Assembly: GCF_006438825.1 (NCBI RefSeq)
Contig: NZ_RCZP01000037.1
Coordinates: forward strand, 1-52,214
Reading direction: 5' to 3'
DNA: 52,214 nucleotides
DNA from: Muricoccus nepalensis
Lineage (GTDB): Bacteria > Pseudomonadota > Alphaproteobacteria > Acetobacterales > Acetobacteraceae
Under the pieces are notes generated by a model that saw only the letters and a program-made list of their open reading frames with translations, was not told where the DNA came from and did not search any database. The position numbers and the translations under genes were made by a program. The stretch's first letter is position 1, and the number at the start of each line of letters is the position of its first letter. This document shows, one piece after another, positions 43,936 to 52,214 of the stretch.

Positions 43936-44709
43936 CTAGCCCTTCAGCGCCGCCATCTCCGCCTTCGCGCCGAGCACCATGTTCGTCATGTCGCTGCCCA
44001 TGGTGCCGAAGGTGAAGCCCATCCCGTGCATCCGCTTCACATAGGCCCCGGTCGTGCAGTGGATGCCGATGGCGAGCCCCTTGTCGGTCGCGGCCCGCAC
44101 CAGCCGCTCGTACATGCGCAGCATCTCCGGCTCCTCGCGGTCCATGATCGGCGGCAGGATGCCGAAGGAGATGCCGAGGTCGCTCGGCCCGATGTAGATG
44201 CCGTCCACGCCCGGCACGTCGAGGATGGCGTCGAGGTTGTCCATCGCCTCCTTCGTCTCGATCATCGGCAGGCAGAGCACCTCGTCGTTCGCCTCGTAGA
44301 AGTAGCGCCCGGCCTCGGCGTACATCGCCGCCCGGATCGGCCCGTTGGAGCGCGTGCCCAGCGGCGGGTAGCGGCAGGCCGCGACGAAGGCCTCGGCCTG
44401 GGCGCGCGTGTTCACCATCGGGCAGATCAGCCCCTGCGCGCCGGCGTCGAGCAGCTTGCCGATGATCCCCGGCTCGTTCCACGGCACCCGCGCCATGGCG
44501 GTCGGCGAGGCCGCCGGACCCTTGCCCTGCATGCCCTGGAAGCACGCGACCGCCGACTGGTAGTCCTGCACCCCGTGCTGGAGGTCCACCGTCAGGCTGT
44601 CGAAGCCGAGGCCGGCCATCACCTCAGCCGAGAAGGCCGAGGGAAAGGCCAGCCACCCGTTCACCGTCTTCCGGCCAGCTTTCCAGGCATCCTTGAGCTT
44701 GTTCGCCAC
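43936..44709 (-). CDS. HpcH/HpaI-family aldolase
   Basis: 257 aa TIM barrel. Landmarks: FDSLTVDLQHGVQDYQSAVA with the catalytic His, AQGLICPMVNTRAQAEAFVA, EVLCLPMIETKEAMDNLDAI with the metal-binding Glu, and GIYIGPSDLGISFGILPP with the metal-binding Asp. The family performs retro-aldol cleavage of 2-keto-3-hydroxy acids such as 4-hydroxy-2-oxoheptane-1,7-dioate. No aromatic-degradation genes are near, so the substrate is unknown. It is convergent with the antiporter gene (9 nt between stops). Confidence 0.92.
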   Translation of the reverse strand: MANKLKDAWKAGRKTVNGWLAFPSAFSAEVMAGLGFDSLTVDLQHGVQDYQSAVACFQGMQGKGPAASPTAMARVPWNEPGIIGKLLDAGAQGLICPMVNTRAQAEAFVAACRYPPLGTRSNGPIRAAMYAEAGRYFYEANDEVLCLPMIETKEAMDNLDAILDVPGVDGIYIGPSDLGISFGILPPIMDREEPEMLRMYERLVRAATDKGLAIGIHCTTGAYVKRMHGMGFTFGTMGSDMTNMVLGAKAEMAALKG

Positions 44710-44842
44710 CCTCGTTCCTCCGCTGATCCCGGCCGCGCCCGGTCCCGGCGGGACTCCTCGGCGGCCTGCGGGCGCATCCTTCCCCCGTCCCCCCGCCGGC
44801 GCAATCCGGCCGGCCGCCGAAGGGCCCGGTCGCCCGCCGCCC

Positions 44843-45631
44843 TCAGCCGCCGCGGGCGGCGCCGGAGAGGAACTCGTAGCGCAGGCCGAGCAGCACCGAG
44901 TGGTCGCTGCCCGGCCCGGCCCAGCCCTCCCCCCGCCACGCGGAGGAGGCCGCGCGGCCGCCCCGCACGGCGGTGTCGGTCTCCTCCACCGCCACGCGCC
45001 GCGCGCCGGGCACGCCGAGGAAGCGGTACTCGAGGGTGAGGGAGAGCCCGGGCGCCGCCGCGACGGGAAAGGCCGCCCCGGCCACGGCCTGGTAGGCGAA
45101 GCGCGCCCCCGTGCCCTCCGCCCGCTGCCGGAAGGTCTGGTAGGCCCCGGACGCGACGCGGTCCGCGAGCCTCGTGTCGGACCGGTCGCTCAGCGGGTCG
45201 CTGCGGAGGAGGCCGATCCCCTCGACGGTGCCGCGGTCCCGGACCCACTGGACGCCCAGCCCGCCGCCGAGATAGGGCCGGACCCAGGGGAGGCCGGCAT
45301 CGAGGTCGAGGAAGGCATTCGCCATGGCGCCGTGCCGTTGCCGGCTCGCCCGGCTGGACAGGCCGGACTGCCCATCCGCCAGGTCACGGTCCCGCGCGTC
45401 GTTTCGGCGATAGGCCCCCTCCAGCTCGAGGCGAAGCCCGTGGCCGACTGCGTGACCGAGGCTCCCGACGACCGCCGGCCCGGGGCGCCCGCCGGCCGAC
45501 GGAGCGGCCCAGTCATCGGAGGCGAGGTTCACGCCCGCGCCGGCGCCGAGATAGAGGCCCTGCAGCGGCTGGGCCAGGGCGGAGCAGGACCACGCCGCGA
45601 AGGGGAGCGAGAGAAGAGGGCGGAGGCGCAT
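44843..45631 (-). CDS. Outer-membrane beta-barrel protein
   Basis: 262 aa. A signal peptide (LRPLLSLPFAAWSCSALAQ) is followed by a small barrel of alternating strands: GLYLGAGAGVNLAS, HGLRLELEGAYRRND, MANAFLDLDAGLPWVRPYLG, FAYQAVAGAAFPVA, LSLTLEYRFLGVP and HSVLLGLRYEFLS. It resembles the OmpW/Opa-like or surface-antigen type of small barrel. The final aromatic (LRYEF) is not at the very C-terminus, as eight more residues follow. Function unknown; possibly adhesion or stress. Divergent from the DDAH-like gene. Confidence 0.82.
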   Translation of the reverse strand: MRLRPLLSLPFAAWSCSALAQPLQGLYLGAGAGVNLASDDWAAPSAGGRPGPAVVGSLGHAVGHGLRLELEGAYRRNDARDRDLADGQSGLSSRASRQRHGAMANAFLDLDAGLPWVRPYLGGGLGVQWVRDRGTVEGIGLLRSDPLSDRSDTRLADRVASGAYQTFRQRAEGTGARFAYQAVAGAAFPVAAAPGLSLTLEYRFLGVPGARRVAVEETDTAVRGGRAASSAWRGEGWAGPGSDHSVLLGLRYEFLSGAARGG

Positions 45632-45789
45632 CGGAGTCCCGGATCGTCGAAGGCCCCGATGATACCGCGCGCCGGCCGTTTAGAAACGAACTCGACACAA
45701 TCCGCGGGCCCGCCCCGCAACCGAGAGGCCTCGCGTGGCCGTCCGGCACCGGGGTGTCCGTCCCGCGGGGATGGCTCTAACCTCCCCCC

Positions 45790-46680
45790 ATGCCCCATCC
45801 CCCGCCGGACAGCCGGCCCGGCCCCGCCTGGCGCGTCGCCTCCGAGACCGCCCCCCTCCGCGAGGTCCTCGTCTGCGCGCCCGACCACTACCGCTGGATC
45901 CCCACCAACAGCATCGTCCGCCGCACCCTCGCCCGCGACGGCCAGCGCCCGGCCACCGCCCACCTCCAGGCCCAGCACGCCGAGCTCGTCCAGGCCATGG
46001 AGGAGGCGGGCGTCACCGTCCGCCGCGTCGCCCCGGAACCCCACCTCCCCTACATGGCCTACACGCGGGACAGCGTGGCGCTCACCCATCGCGGCCCCGT
46101 CCTCGGCCAGCTCGAGCGCCCGCAGCGCCGCGGGGAGTACGCCCCCCTGCTCGACTTCCACGCCGCCCACGGCTCGGACTTCTGGCGGAAGTCGAGCGCC
46201 GGCACGCTCGAGGGCGGCGACATCCACGTCATCCGCCCCGGCCTCGCCGCCATCGGCGCCTCCGGCGGCCGCACCGACCTCGCCGGCGCCGAGCAGCTCG
46301 CGGGCTGGCTGCGCGAGGACGGCTGGGAGGTCCGCGTCGAGGAGTTCGACGAGCACTTCCTCCACCTCGACGTCCTCTTCTGCATGGCGGCGGACGGCCT
46401 GGCCGTCGCCTGCGAAGACGTGCTCGACCCCGCCTTCCTCGCCTGGCTGCGCGGCCACGGCATCCGCACCCTCCCCGTGCCCTACCGCGACGCCATGAAC
46501 CTCGGCTGCAACATCCTGGCCCTGGGCGAGGGGCGCGTGGTATCGGCCCAGGAAAGCACCGGCCTCAACGCGGCGCTCCGCGCCGAGGGGCTGACGGTCC
46601 TCGACCCCGCCCTCTCCCTCTTCACCGCCGGCGGCGGCGGCCCCCATTGCCTGACCTGCCCCCTGCTGCGCGACGACTGA
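45790..46680 (+). CDS. Amidinotransferase/DDAH-like protein
   Basis: 296 aa. The pentein fold shows its usual order: REVLVCAPDHYRWIPTN, YMAYTRDSVALTHRGPVLG, GTLEGGDIHVI with the conserved Glu and Asp, HFLHLDVLFCMAADG with the catalytic His, and GGGGPHCLTCPLLRDD with the nucleophilic Cys. Members hydrolyse arginine, dimethylarginine or transfer amidino groups. It precedes an FAD-linked oxidase by 14 nt, so a shared catabolic role is likely, though the substrate is not given by the sequence. Confidence 0.87.
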   Translation: MPHPPPDSRPGPAWRVASETAPLREVLVCAPDHYRWIPTNSIVRRTLARDGQRPATAHLQAQHAELVQAMEEAGVTVRRVAPEPHLPYMAYTRDSVALTHRGPVLGQLERPQRRGEYAPLLDFHAAHGSDFWRKSSAGTLEGGDIHVIRPGLAAIGASGGRTDLAGAEQLAGWLREDGWEVRVEEFDEHFLHLDVLFCMAADGLAVACEDVLDPAFLAWLRGHGIRTLPVPYRDAMNLGCNILALGEGRVVSAQESTGLNAALRAEGLTVLDPALSLFTAGGGGPHCLTCPLLRDD

Positions 46681-46694
46681 ACCGGAATCCCCCC

Positions 46695-48086
46695 ATGACC
46701 GCCGAAACCCGCCCCGTCGACCACGTCATCGCCCAGGCCCGCGCCTTCCTGGGCGACCGCATCACCACCAACGCCGCCATCCGCGACCAGCACAGCCGCG
46801 GCGAGGACACGACCACCCCCGTCCAGCCCGACGCCGTCGCCTTCGCCGAGAGCACCGAGGAGGTCTCCCAGCTCCTCGCCCTCTGCCACCGCCACGGCGT
46901 GCCCGTCACCGCCTTCGGCGCCGGCACCAGCCTCGAGGGCCACGTCACCCCCGTCCGCGCCGGCATCACCCTCGACCTCTCCCGCATGACCACGATCCTC
47001 GAGGTCAGCCAGGAGGACATGGACTGCCTCGTCGAGCCCGGCGTGACCCGCCACCAGCTCAACGACCACCTGCGCGACCAGGGCATGTTCTTCCCCGTCG
47101 ACCCCGGCAGCCACTGCACCCTCGGCGGCATGGTCGCGACCCGCGCCTCCGGCACCAACGCGGTCCGCTACGGCACCATCCGCGAGAACGTGATGGGCCT
47201 CGAGGTCGTCCTCGCCGACGGCCGCGTCATCAACACGGGTAGCCGCACCCGCAAGGCCGCGAACGGCTACGACCTGACCCGCCTCATCATCGGCAGCGAG
47301 GGCACGCTCGGCATCGTCACCAAGATCCGCCTCCGCCTCCAGGGCATCCCCGAGGCGACCTCGGCCGCCGTCGTCCAGTTCAACGACCTCAAGGGCTGCG
47401 TCGAGAGCGTCATCGCCGTCATGCAGCTCGGCGTCCCCGTCGCCCGGATCGAGCTGCTGGACCAGGCCCAGATGCGCGCCTGCATCGCCTACTCCAAGCT
47501 CGAGAACCTCGAGCCCCTGCCCACCCTCTTCCTCGAGTTCCACGGCACCGAGGCCGGCGTGCGCGAGCAGGCGGAATCGGTGCAGGCCATCACCACCGAG
47601 ATGGGCGGCCTCGGCTTCGCCTGGGCGGCCGACCTCGAGACGCGGAACAAGCTCTGGACCGCCCGCCACAACGCCTATTGGGCGGCGCTGGCCAGCCAGG
47701 CGAACTCGCGGGCCATCACCACCGACATCTGCGTGCCCATCTCCCGCCTCGCCGAGGCCCTCCTCGGCGCGCAGGAGGACGTGGACGCCTCCGGCCTCTC
47801 CTGCCTGACCGTCGGCCATGTCGGCGACGGCAACTTCCACACCCTCATCCTCGTGGACCAGGACGACCCGACCGCGCTCGACCGCGCCTGGGCGCTCGAC
47901 CGCAAGATCGTCGCCCGCGGCCTCTCCCTCGGCGGCACCTGCTCCGGGGAGCACGGGGTCGGCATCGGCAAGGCCGAGTTCCTCGAGACCGAGCACGGGC
48001 CGGAGGCGCTCGCCGTCATGCGCAGCATCAAGACGGCCCTCGACCCCAAGGGCATCCTCAACCCCGGCAAGATCTTCCGGAACTAG
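46695..48086 (+). CDS. FAD-linked oxidase, D-lactate/glycolate dehydrogenase type
   Basis: 463 aa. The PCMH-type FAD domain is seen in VTAFGAGTSLEGHVTPVRAG, VEPGVTRHQLNDHLRDQG, FFPVDPGSHCTLGGMVATRA and VRYGTIRENVMGLEVVLADG. The C-terminal domain has IGSEGTLGIVTKIRLRLQG and GGTCSGEHGVGIGKAEFLE. Typical of GlcD/Dld-like flavoprotein dehydrogenases that pass electrons to a cytochrome or quinone. It follows the DDAH-like gene by 14 nt and precedes an MFS gene by 60 nt. The 2-hydroxy acid is not certain. Confidence 0.93.
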   Translation: MTAETRPVDHVIAQARAFLGDRITTNAAIRDQHSRGEDTTTPVQPDAVAFAESTEEVSQLLALCHRHGVPVTAFGAGTSLEGHVTPVRAGITLDLSRMTTILEVSQEDMDCLVEPGVTRHQLNDHLRDQGMFFPVDPGSHCTLGGMVATRASGTNAVRYGTIRENVMGLEVVLADGRVINTGSRTRKAANGYDLTRLIIGSEGTLGIVTKIRLRLQGIPEATSAAVVQFNDLKGCVESVIAVMQLGVPVARIELLDQAQMRACIAYSKLENLEPLPTLFLEFHGTEAGVREQAESVQAITTEMGGLGFAWAADLETRNKLWTARHNAYWAALASQANSRAITTDICVPISRLAEALLGAQEDVDASGLSCLTVGHVGDGNFHTLILVDQDDPTALDRAWALDRKIVARGLSLGGTCSGEHGVGIGKAEFLETEHGPEALAVMRSIKTALDPKGILNPGKIFRN

Positions 48087-48146
48087 CCCCTTCCCAAGGA
48101 ACCGACCCCCGCGCCCGCGAAGGCCGGGGGCGCGAGGACGTCCCGC

Positions 48147-49433
48147 ATGGCCATCCCCGGCGCCGCCCCGGCGCCCGCGCACGACCCCGCCGCCCCGGCG
48201 GCGCCCGGCACCGCCCCGGCGCCGCAGCACGCGAGCGAGACCTCCCTCGCCTTCACCGCGCCGATCGTGGGCCTGGCCCTCGGCCACGTCCTGTCGAACA
48301 TGGTCCGCACCCTGCCCGCCCTCACCGCGGACATGCTCGGCCACGACCTCGACGTCAGCCGCCAGGGCCTTGCCTCCCTCACGGGCGCCTACAACCTCGC
48401 CTTCGCCCTTGCCCAGGTGCCGATCGGCGTCGCGCTCGACCGCTTCGGGGTGCGCCGCGTCTCCCTCACCCTGCTCGCGATCATCGCGGCCGGGGCGGTG
48501 CTCGCGGCGCTCGCGGGCGGCGCCGCGGGCTTCCTCGTCGCCCAGGTGGTGCTCGGCCTCGGCTGCGCGGGGATGCTCATCTGCCCCGTCACCTACGCCG
48601 CCAAGAACCTCTCCCCCGCCCGCTTCGGCCTCTGGTCCGGCCTCATCCAGGCGCTCGGCAACTGCGGGATGCTGCTCTCCTCCAGCCCGCTGGCCCTCCT
48701 CGTGGACAGCGCGGGCTGGCGCGCGGGCTACCTCGTCTCGGCCGGCTTCGGCCTCGTGGTCATCGGCCTCGTCGCCCTGCTGGTGCACGACCGCCCCTCG
48801 GCCGACCGCAGCCGGAGCCTCGGGCGGGAGGCGCGGGAGGTCCTGCGCCTGGCCGCCGCCCGCCCGCTCCGGGGCGCGGCGCTGCTGGCCTTCTCCTCCT
48901 TCGCGGCGGTCATCGGCGTGCGCGGCCTCTGGGGCGGACCCTGGCTGATGGAGGCGAAGGCCCTCACGCGGGTCGAGGCCGGCAACGTCCTCCTCCTGGC
49001 GACCACGGCGCTGGTCATCGGCCCCGCCCTCTGGGGCATCGCCGACCGGCGCCTCGGCCACCGGCGCGCCCTCCTCATCATCGGGCATCTCGGCGCGGCC
49101 GCCTGCCTCGCCCTCGTGGCGCTGGGCGGTCCGGGCGGCCCCTTCGGCGCGCTGCCGACCTCCTGGGACGCGGCGATGCTGCTCGGCTTCGGGCTGACGA
49201 TCTCCGCCCAGCCCCTCGTCTTCGCCCTCGCGCGCTCGGTCGTGCCGCCGGAGCAGACGGGCAAGGCGATGTCGGCGGTAAACCTCGCCTTCTTCGCCGG
49301 CGCGGCGATCCTTCAGGCGGCCTCGGGCCCGGTCGTCGCCGCGGGCGGCATCGGCTCGGGTCTGGTCTTCTTCGCGCTGGCCACCGCCATCAGCACGGGG
49401 CTCTTCGTCCTGCTCACCCGCCGTCCGGAATGA
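48147..49433 (+). CDS. MFS transporter
   Basis: 428 aa with about twelve membrane helices. The MFS A-motif equivalent lies in ALAQVPIGVALDRFGVRRVS, and the C-half repeat in GIADRRLGHRRALLII. A Pro/Ala-rich N-terminal 35 residues precede the first helix. It exports or imports a small organic compound; co-direction with the DDAH-like and oxidase genes suggests a related acid or amide. The ATG at 48147 lacks a strong ribosome site (GAGGA is 11 nt away). Confidence 0.9.
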   Translation: MAIPGAAPAPAHDPAAPAAPGTAPAPQHASETSLAFTAPIVGLALGHVLSNMVRTLPALTADMLGHDLDVSRQGLASLTGAYNLAFALAQVPIGVALDRFGVRRVSLTLLAIIAAGAVLAALAGGAAGFLVAQVVLGLGCAGMLICPVTYAAKNLSPARFGLWSGLIQALGNCGMLLSSSPLALLVDSAGWRAGYLVSAGFGLVVIGLVALLVHDRPSADRSRSLGREAREVLRLAAARPLRGAALLAFSSFAAVIGVRGLWGGPWLMEAKALTRVEAGNVLLLATTALVIGPALWGIADRRLGHRRALLIIGHLGAAACLALVALGGPGGPFGALPTSWDAAMLLGFGLTISAQPLVFALARSVVPPEQTGKAMSAVNLAFFAGAAILQAASGPVVAAGGIGSGLVFFALATAISTGLFVLLTRRPE

Positions 49434-49470
49434 CCGCGGCGGGCCCGGCGCCCCCTCGCGACGCCCGCCC

Positions 49471-49490
49471 GGCCAGGACCGCCCCTGGCC
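49471..49490. terminator. Hairpin between MFS gene and 52-aa gene
   Basis: ggccagg (49471-49477) pairs with cctggcc (49484-49490) around accgcc, between convergent stops. No T-run. It could serve both transcripts. Confidence 0.4.
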
Positions 49491-49525
49491 GAGGCCCGGC
49501 CGGAGACGCCCCCCGTCGAGACGCC

Positions 49526-49684
49526 CTAGTTGAGAATGAAGGACGCGGCCTCGTAGATGCCGTACCAGAGGGCGCCGCAGAGAACCGCGATCACGGCGAT
49601 GCTCGTCCGCGGGTCGAAGCGGTCGCCCGAGGCGCGGTCGAGGTCCGCCGTCCGGGTCTTCAGGCCTGCGATCGAAGAAGACAT
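49526..49684 (-). CDS. 52-residue single-pass membrane protein
   Basis: 52 aa: a charged N-terminal part (GLKTRTADLDRASGDRF) followed by one membrane helix (TSIAVIAVLCGALWYGIYEA) and the end ASFILN. The ribosome site AGGGAG stands 7 nt before the ATG at 49684, and an AT-rich stretch lies upstream (49720-49745), so it looks like a true gene. No family recognised. It lies between the convergent MFS gene and the IclR gene. Confidence 0.75.
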   Translation of the reverse strand: MSSSIAGLKTRTADLDRASGDRFDPRTSIAVIAVLCGALWYGIYEAASFILN

Positions 49685-49811
49685 CGTTTACTCCCTCACG
49701 GCATTGAGAGGACCATCTTCCCCCGAAAGCAATAAGGAATCGTGAAAGCCCGCGACTCTTTCGGGAAGCTTACGGCCGAGGCCTCCAAACCGGGCCCTCG
49801 GCCGCACCTCT

Positions 49812-50633
49812 TCAGCCGCCCAGCGCCCGGGTCAGCCCCGCCGCCGCCTCGGCCACCAGCGGCTTCACCCGCTCCACCTCGGGCCAGAGCCGCTCGTTCG
49901 ACCCTGACAGGGTCAGCGCCCCGCAGAGGATCCGGCCGGGCTGGAAGACCGGCGCGGAGATGGCCGCGGCGTCGAGGTCGCGGCTGCCCTGGGTCGCGAT
50001 GACGGGGTGCGCGCCCGGCGCCACCTCCGGCTCCGCCTCCACCGCCTCGGCCGAAGAGGGGTCCCAGATCGCGAAGACCCGCCCGGTCGCGGCGGCACCG
50101 AGCGGCATCATGTCGCCCGCCTGCACCGCCACCCGCAGCGTGCGCGGCGGCGCGGCGCGGTAGAGGCAGATCCGCCGCTGGTCGTCGAGCTTCACCCAGA
50201 AGGTCGCCCCCTGCCCCGTCGCCTCCGTCAGCGAGTCGAGCACCGGCGGCACCAGCGACTCGAGGCCCAGCCCGCGGGCGTAGAGGGAGCCCCAGTGGAG
50301 CAGCATCGGCCCCGGCGACCAGGAGCCGTCCGTGTTCCGCCGCACGCAGCAATGGCGCTCGAGCGAGGCCAGCAGCCGGAGGATGGTGCTCTTGTAGAGC
50401 CCCGTCCGCGCTGCCAGCACCCGCAGCGGCAGCGCGGTGTCGCCGGGGCGGAAGGCCCCGAGCACCGTCATCGCCCGCCCCACGGCCGCGACCCCCGAGG
50501 CCGTGGAGGGCGGCGACAGCAGCCTCCCGCGCGGCGGGGGCGCCTGGCGCGCCCGCGTCACCGCCGCTGCCGGCTGCGCGGGCACATCCGTCCGGATTAT
50601 CGCCGCCGCACCGGTCAGCCCATTCGGATCCAA
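49812..50633 (-). CDS. IclR-family transcriptional regulator
   Basis: About 273 aa. The N-terminal winged helix is AVGRAMTVLGAFRPGDTALP, then VLAARTGLYKSTILRLLASL, typical of IclR. The effector-binding domain has MLLHWGSLYARGLGLESLV, PVLDSLTEATGQGATFWVKL, MMPLGAAATGRVFAIWD and AAAISAPVFQPG. The TTG at 50633 has GGGAG 7 nt upstream, so I prefer it over the ATG at 50780, which lacks a ribosome site and adds Arg-rich residues. It is divergent from the RND adaptor gene. Target unknown. Confidence 0.88.
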   Translation of the reverse strand: MDPNGLTGAAAIIRTDVPAQPAAAVTRARQAPPPRGRLLSPPSTASGVAAVGRAMTVLGAFRPGDTALPLRVLAARTGLYKSTILRLLASLERHCCVRRNTDGSWSPGPMLLHWGSLYARGLGLESLVPPVLDSLTEATGQGATFWVKLDDQRRICLYRAAPPRTLRVAVQAGDMMPLGAAATGRVFAIWDPSSAEAVEAEPEVAPGAHPVIATQGSRDLDAAAISAPVFQPGRILCGALTLSGSNERLWPEVERVKPLVAEAAAGLTRALGG

Positions 50634-50889
50634 GGCATCGCTCCCGTTCAAGGCGCTCCTGCGCCGCTGTGTTGGCAGGTCCTCGCGCCCGCCGGAATGA
50701 CGTGCCGGGCGCCTGCCCGCACAGGACCCGGCTCTGCCTTCTATAGCAGCCGCCCGATCGTTCACCCCACTATCGCCCATCGTTTAACATATGCAAAAGC
50801 AAATTCGTACCACGGGACGAAATCAAACACAGGTTTCGACTCATTCCGCAATAATAACGTCTCGCAAGCCCCATCCACGGAACACGAAA

Positions 50890-50907
50890 CTGAACGGATC
50901 GGTTCAG
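50890..50907. promoter_or_regulatory. Palindromic site in front of the RND adaptor gene
   Basis: ctgaac (50890-50895) and gttcag (50902-50907) are inverted around ggatcg, an operator-sized palindrome 32 nt before the adaptor start. The gap 50634-50938 around it is strikingly AT-rich at 50770-50860 for this genome and carries no gene. IclR or a TetR-type regulator elsewhere could bind here; nothing proves which. Confidence 0.35.
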
Positions 50908-50938
50908 CCGGCTTGCAGGGATCGCCGCCCTCCGCCAC

Positions 50939-52214
50939 ATGCGACGCATGACGCGTCGCACAAACCGCCCCGCCCGTCCCGGCGCCTCTCCCCTCCCGCT
51001 CGCGGCCGCGCTCGGCCTCCTCCTCGCCGCGTCGCTCGCCGCGCCCGGCCCGGCCCAGGCCCAGTTCGGCCCCCAGGGCCCGCCCGCGGTCGGCACCCAG
51101 GAGGCCGCCCGCCGCCCGGTGACCGAGAGCACCGAGTTCGTCGGCCGGGTCGAGGCAGTGCAGCGCGTCGACATCGCCGCCCGCATCACCGGCTTCCTCC
51201 AGGAGGTGGTGTTCCGCGAGGGCCAGGAGGTCAAGCGCGGCGACGTGCTCTACCGGATCGAGCGACAGACCTTCGAGGCCGAGGTCGCCCGCACGAACGC
51301 CAACATCGCCTCCGCCGAGGCCGAGCTGACCAACGCCCGCGTCGCCCTCTCCCGCGCGCAGGAGCTCCAGCGGAGCGGCGCCGGCACCCGCGTGACGCTC
51401 GACAACGCGACCGCCCAGGAGCGCACGGCCAACGCCCAGCTCCTCGCCGCCCGCGCCGCCGCCCGGTCCGCGGAGATCAACCTCAACTACACCGAGATCA
51501 CCTCGCCCATCGACGGCAAGATCGGCCGGACGAACGTGACGATCGGCAACGTCGTCGGCCCCACCAGTGGCACGCTCGCCACCATCGTCAGCCAGGACCC
51601 GATGCGCGTCGCCTTCCCCGTCTCCCAGCGCCAGGCGCTGGAACTGCGGGACCGCTACGCCTCCCGGGGCGGCGCGGACGCGGTGCGCATCCGCTTCCGC
51701 ACCACCGACGGCCGCCTCTCCCCCCAGATCGGCCGCGTCGACTTCATCGACAACCAGATCAACCGCGCAACCGACAGCATCCTCATCCGCGCCCGCGTCC
51801 CCAACCCGCCGACCGGGCCGGAGGGCGACCGCGACCTCATCGACGGCCAGTTCGTCAACGTCTACGTCGAGGGCGTGGAGCCGGTGCTCGCCATCACCAT
51901 CCCCCGCGCCGCCGTCCTCCAGGACCAGCAGGGCAGCTACGTCTTCATCGTGGACAACGAGGGCAAGGCCCAGCGCCGCAACCTCCGCCTCGGCAAGAAC
52001 ACGCCGGAGGTCGCGGTGGTCGAGAGCGGCCTGAACCTCGGCGACAAGGTCATCGTGGAGGGCATCCAGCGCGTCCGCCCGGGCCAGCAGGTCAACGCCG
52101 CCCCCGTCGCCGCCAGCCCGGGCCAGCCCGGCGCGCCCGGCTCCTCCCCCGGCGGCGGCGCCCCCGCGGCCGGCGGCGCCACCTCGGGCAGCGCGGCCGG
52201 CGGCAGCCCGGCGG
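50939..52214 (+). CDS. RND efflux periplasmic adaptor (HlyD/AcrA family), 3' end outside the window
   Basis: At least 425 aa visible. A signal peptide (PLAAALGLLLAASLAAPGPAQA) leads into the lipoyl/hairpin part: VEAVQRVDIAARITGFLQEV, FREGQEVKRGDVLYRIERQT, a coiled coil (about 100-160), INLNYTEITSPIDGKIGRTN, then the barrel domain with MRVAFPVSQRQALEL and GQFVNVYVEG, and the membrane-proximal AVLQDQQGSYVFIVDNEGKA. The C-terminal Gly/Ala/Pro tail runs off the window. The inner-membrane RND pump gene is expected downstream. ATG at 50939 or 50948; neither has a clear ribosome site. Confidence 0.92.
   Translation, partial: MRRMTRRTNRPARPGASPLPLAAALGLLLAASLAAPGPAQAQFGPQGPPAVGTQEAARRPVTESTEFVGRVEAVQRVDIAARITGFLQEVVFREGQEVKRGDVLYRIERQTFEAEVARTNANIASAEAELTNARVALSRAQELQRSGAGTRVTLDNATAQERTANAQLLAARAAARSAEINLNYTEITSPIDGKIGRTNVTIGNVVGPTSGTLATIVSQDPMRVAFPVSQRQALELRDRYASRGGADAVRIRFRTTDGRLSPQIGRVDFIDNQINRATDSILIRARVPNPPTGPEGDRDLIDGQFVNVYVEGVEPVLAITIPRAAVLQDQQGSYVFIVDNEGKAQRRNLRLGKNTPEVAVVESGLNLGDKVIVEGIQRVRPGQQVNAAPVAASPGQPGAPGSSPGGGAPAAGGATSGSAAGGSPA

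Overview
The window is about 52 kb of very GC-rich DNA (third codon positions are almost all G or C). It reads as core chromosome of an alphaproteobacterium, most likely Acetobacteraceae (Roseomonas-like). The grounds are the gene order DUF4164-like/zapA/6S RNA/fau/ymdB, the ybgC-tolQRA and yebC-ruvCA blocks, a tripartite tricarboxylate transporter (TTT) with Bug-type binding proteins, and frequent TTG/GTG starts. The taxon is an inference from gene content and composition. I see no prophage, insertion sequence, CRISPR array, tRNA or rRNA gene.

Left part (1-15.5 kb): the Tol envelope operon (ybgC, tolQ, tolR, tolA cut by the window edge) runs leftward. Next come ruvB, an acyltransferase gene lying between ruvB and ruvA, then ruvA, ruvC and yebC, also leftward, with a LexA-box-like site before yebC. 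Then follow a PPOX flavoprotein, the ribosome-rescue hydrolase arfB, a DUF4337 membrane protein, a YmdB-type phosphoesterase, fau, a well-supported 6S RNA, zapA and a coiled-coil partner gene. After these lie a class I fructose-bisphosphate aldolase, thiE and an FkbM methyltransferase.

Middle part (15.5-29 kb): a TerB/DUF533-type protein with a long Gly-rich repeat, then the EF-P module: epmA and epmB are divergent, and efp with its Lys34 loop lies 1.5 kb downstream of epmB, past a Bug-type binding protein. An inositol-phosphatase-family gene follows efp. Next is the most unusual block of the window: an orphan GAF histidine kinase, a secreted OmpA-like protein, a MotA/ExbB-like channel protein and a MotB-like protein with a very long coiled coil. 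Together they look like a proton-driven stator away from flagellar and Tol genes. An orphan asparagine-synthetase-like gene that lacks the glutaminase cysteine comes next.

Right part (29-52 kb): metabolic and transport genes. These are a solute-binding-like protein without a signal peptide, an aconitase paralogue with a GntR regulator carrying two winged helices, DUF1491, DUF429, a Tyr/Pro repeat secreted protein, a ketopantoate-reductase-like enzyme overlapping an M20 amidohydrolase, tctBA without tctC, a GDP-mannose-forming bifunctional enzyme, a CPA1 antiporter, an HpaI-type aldolase, an outer-membrane barrel, a DDAH-like/FAD oxidase/MFS run, a 52-residue membrane protein, an IclR regulator and the start of an RND efflux adaptor.

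Most of this is housekeeping. Accessory interest lies in the stator-like cluster, the two-winged-helix regulator, the Cys-less synthetase, and several short tandem repeats placed at gene ends and leaders.
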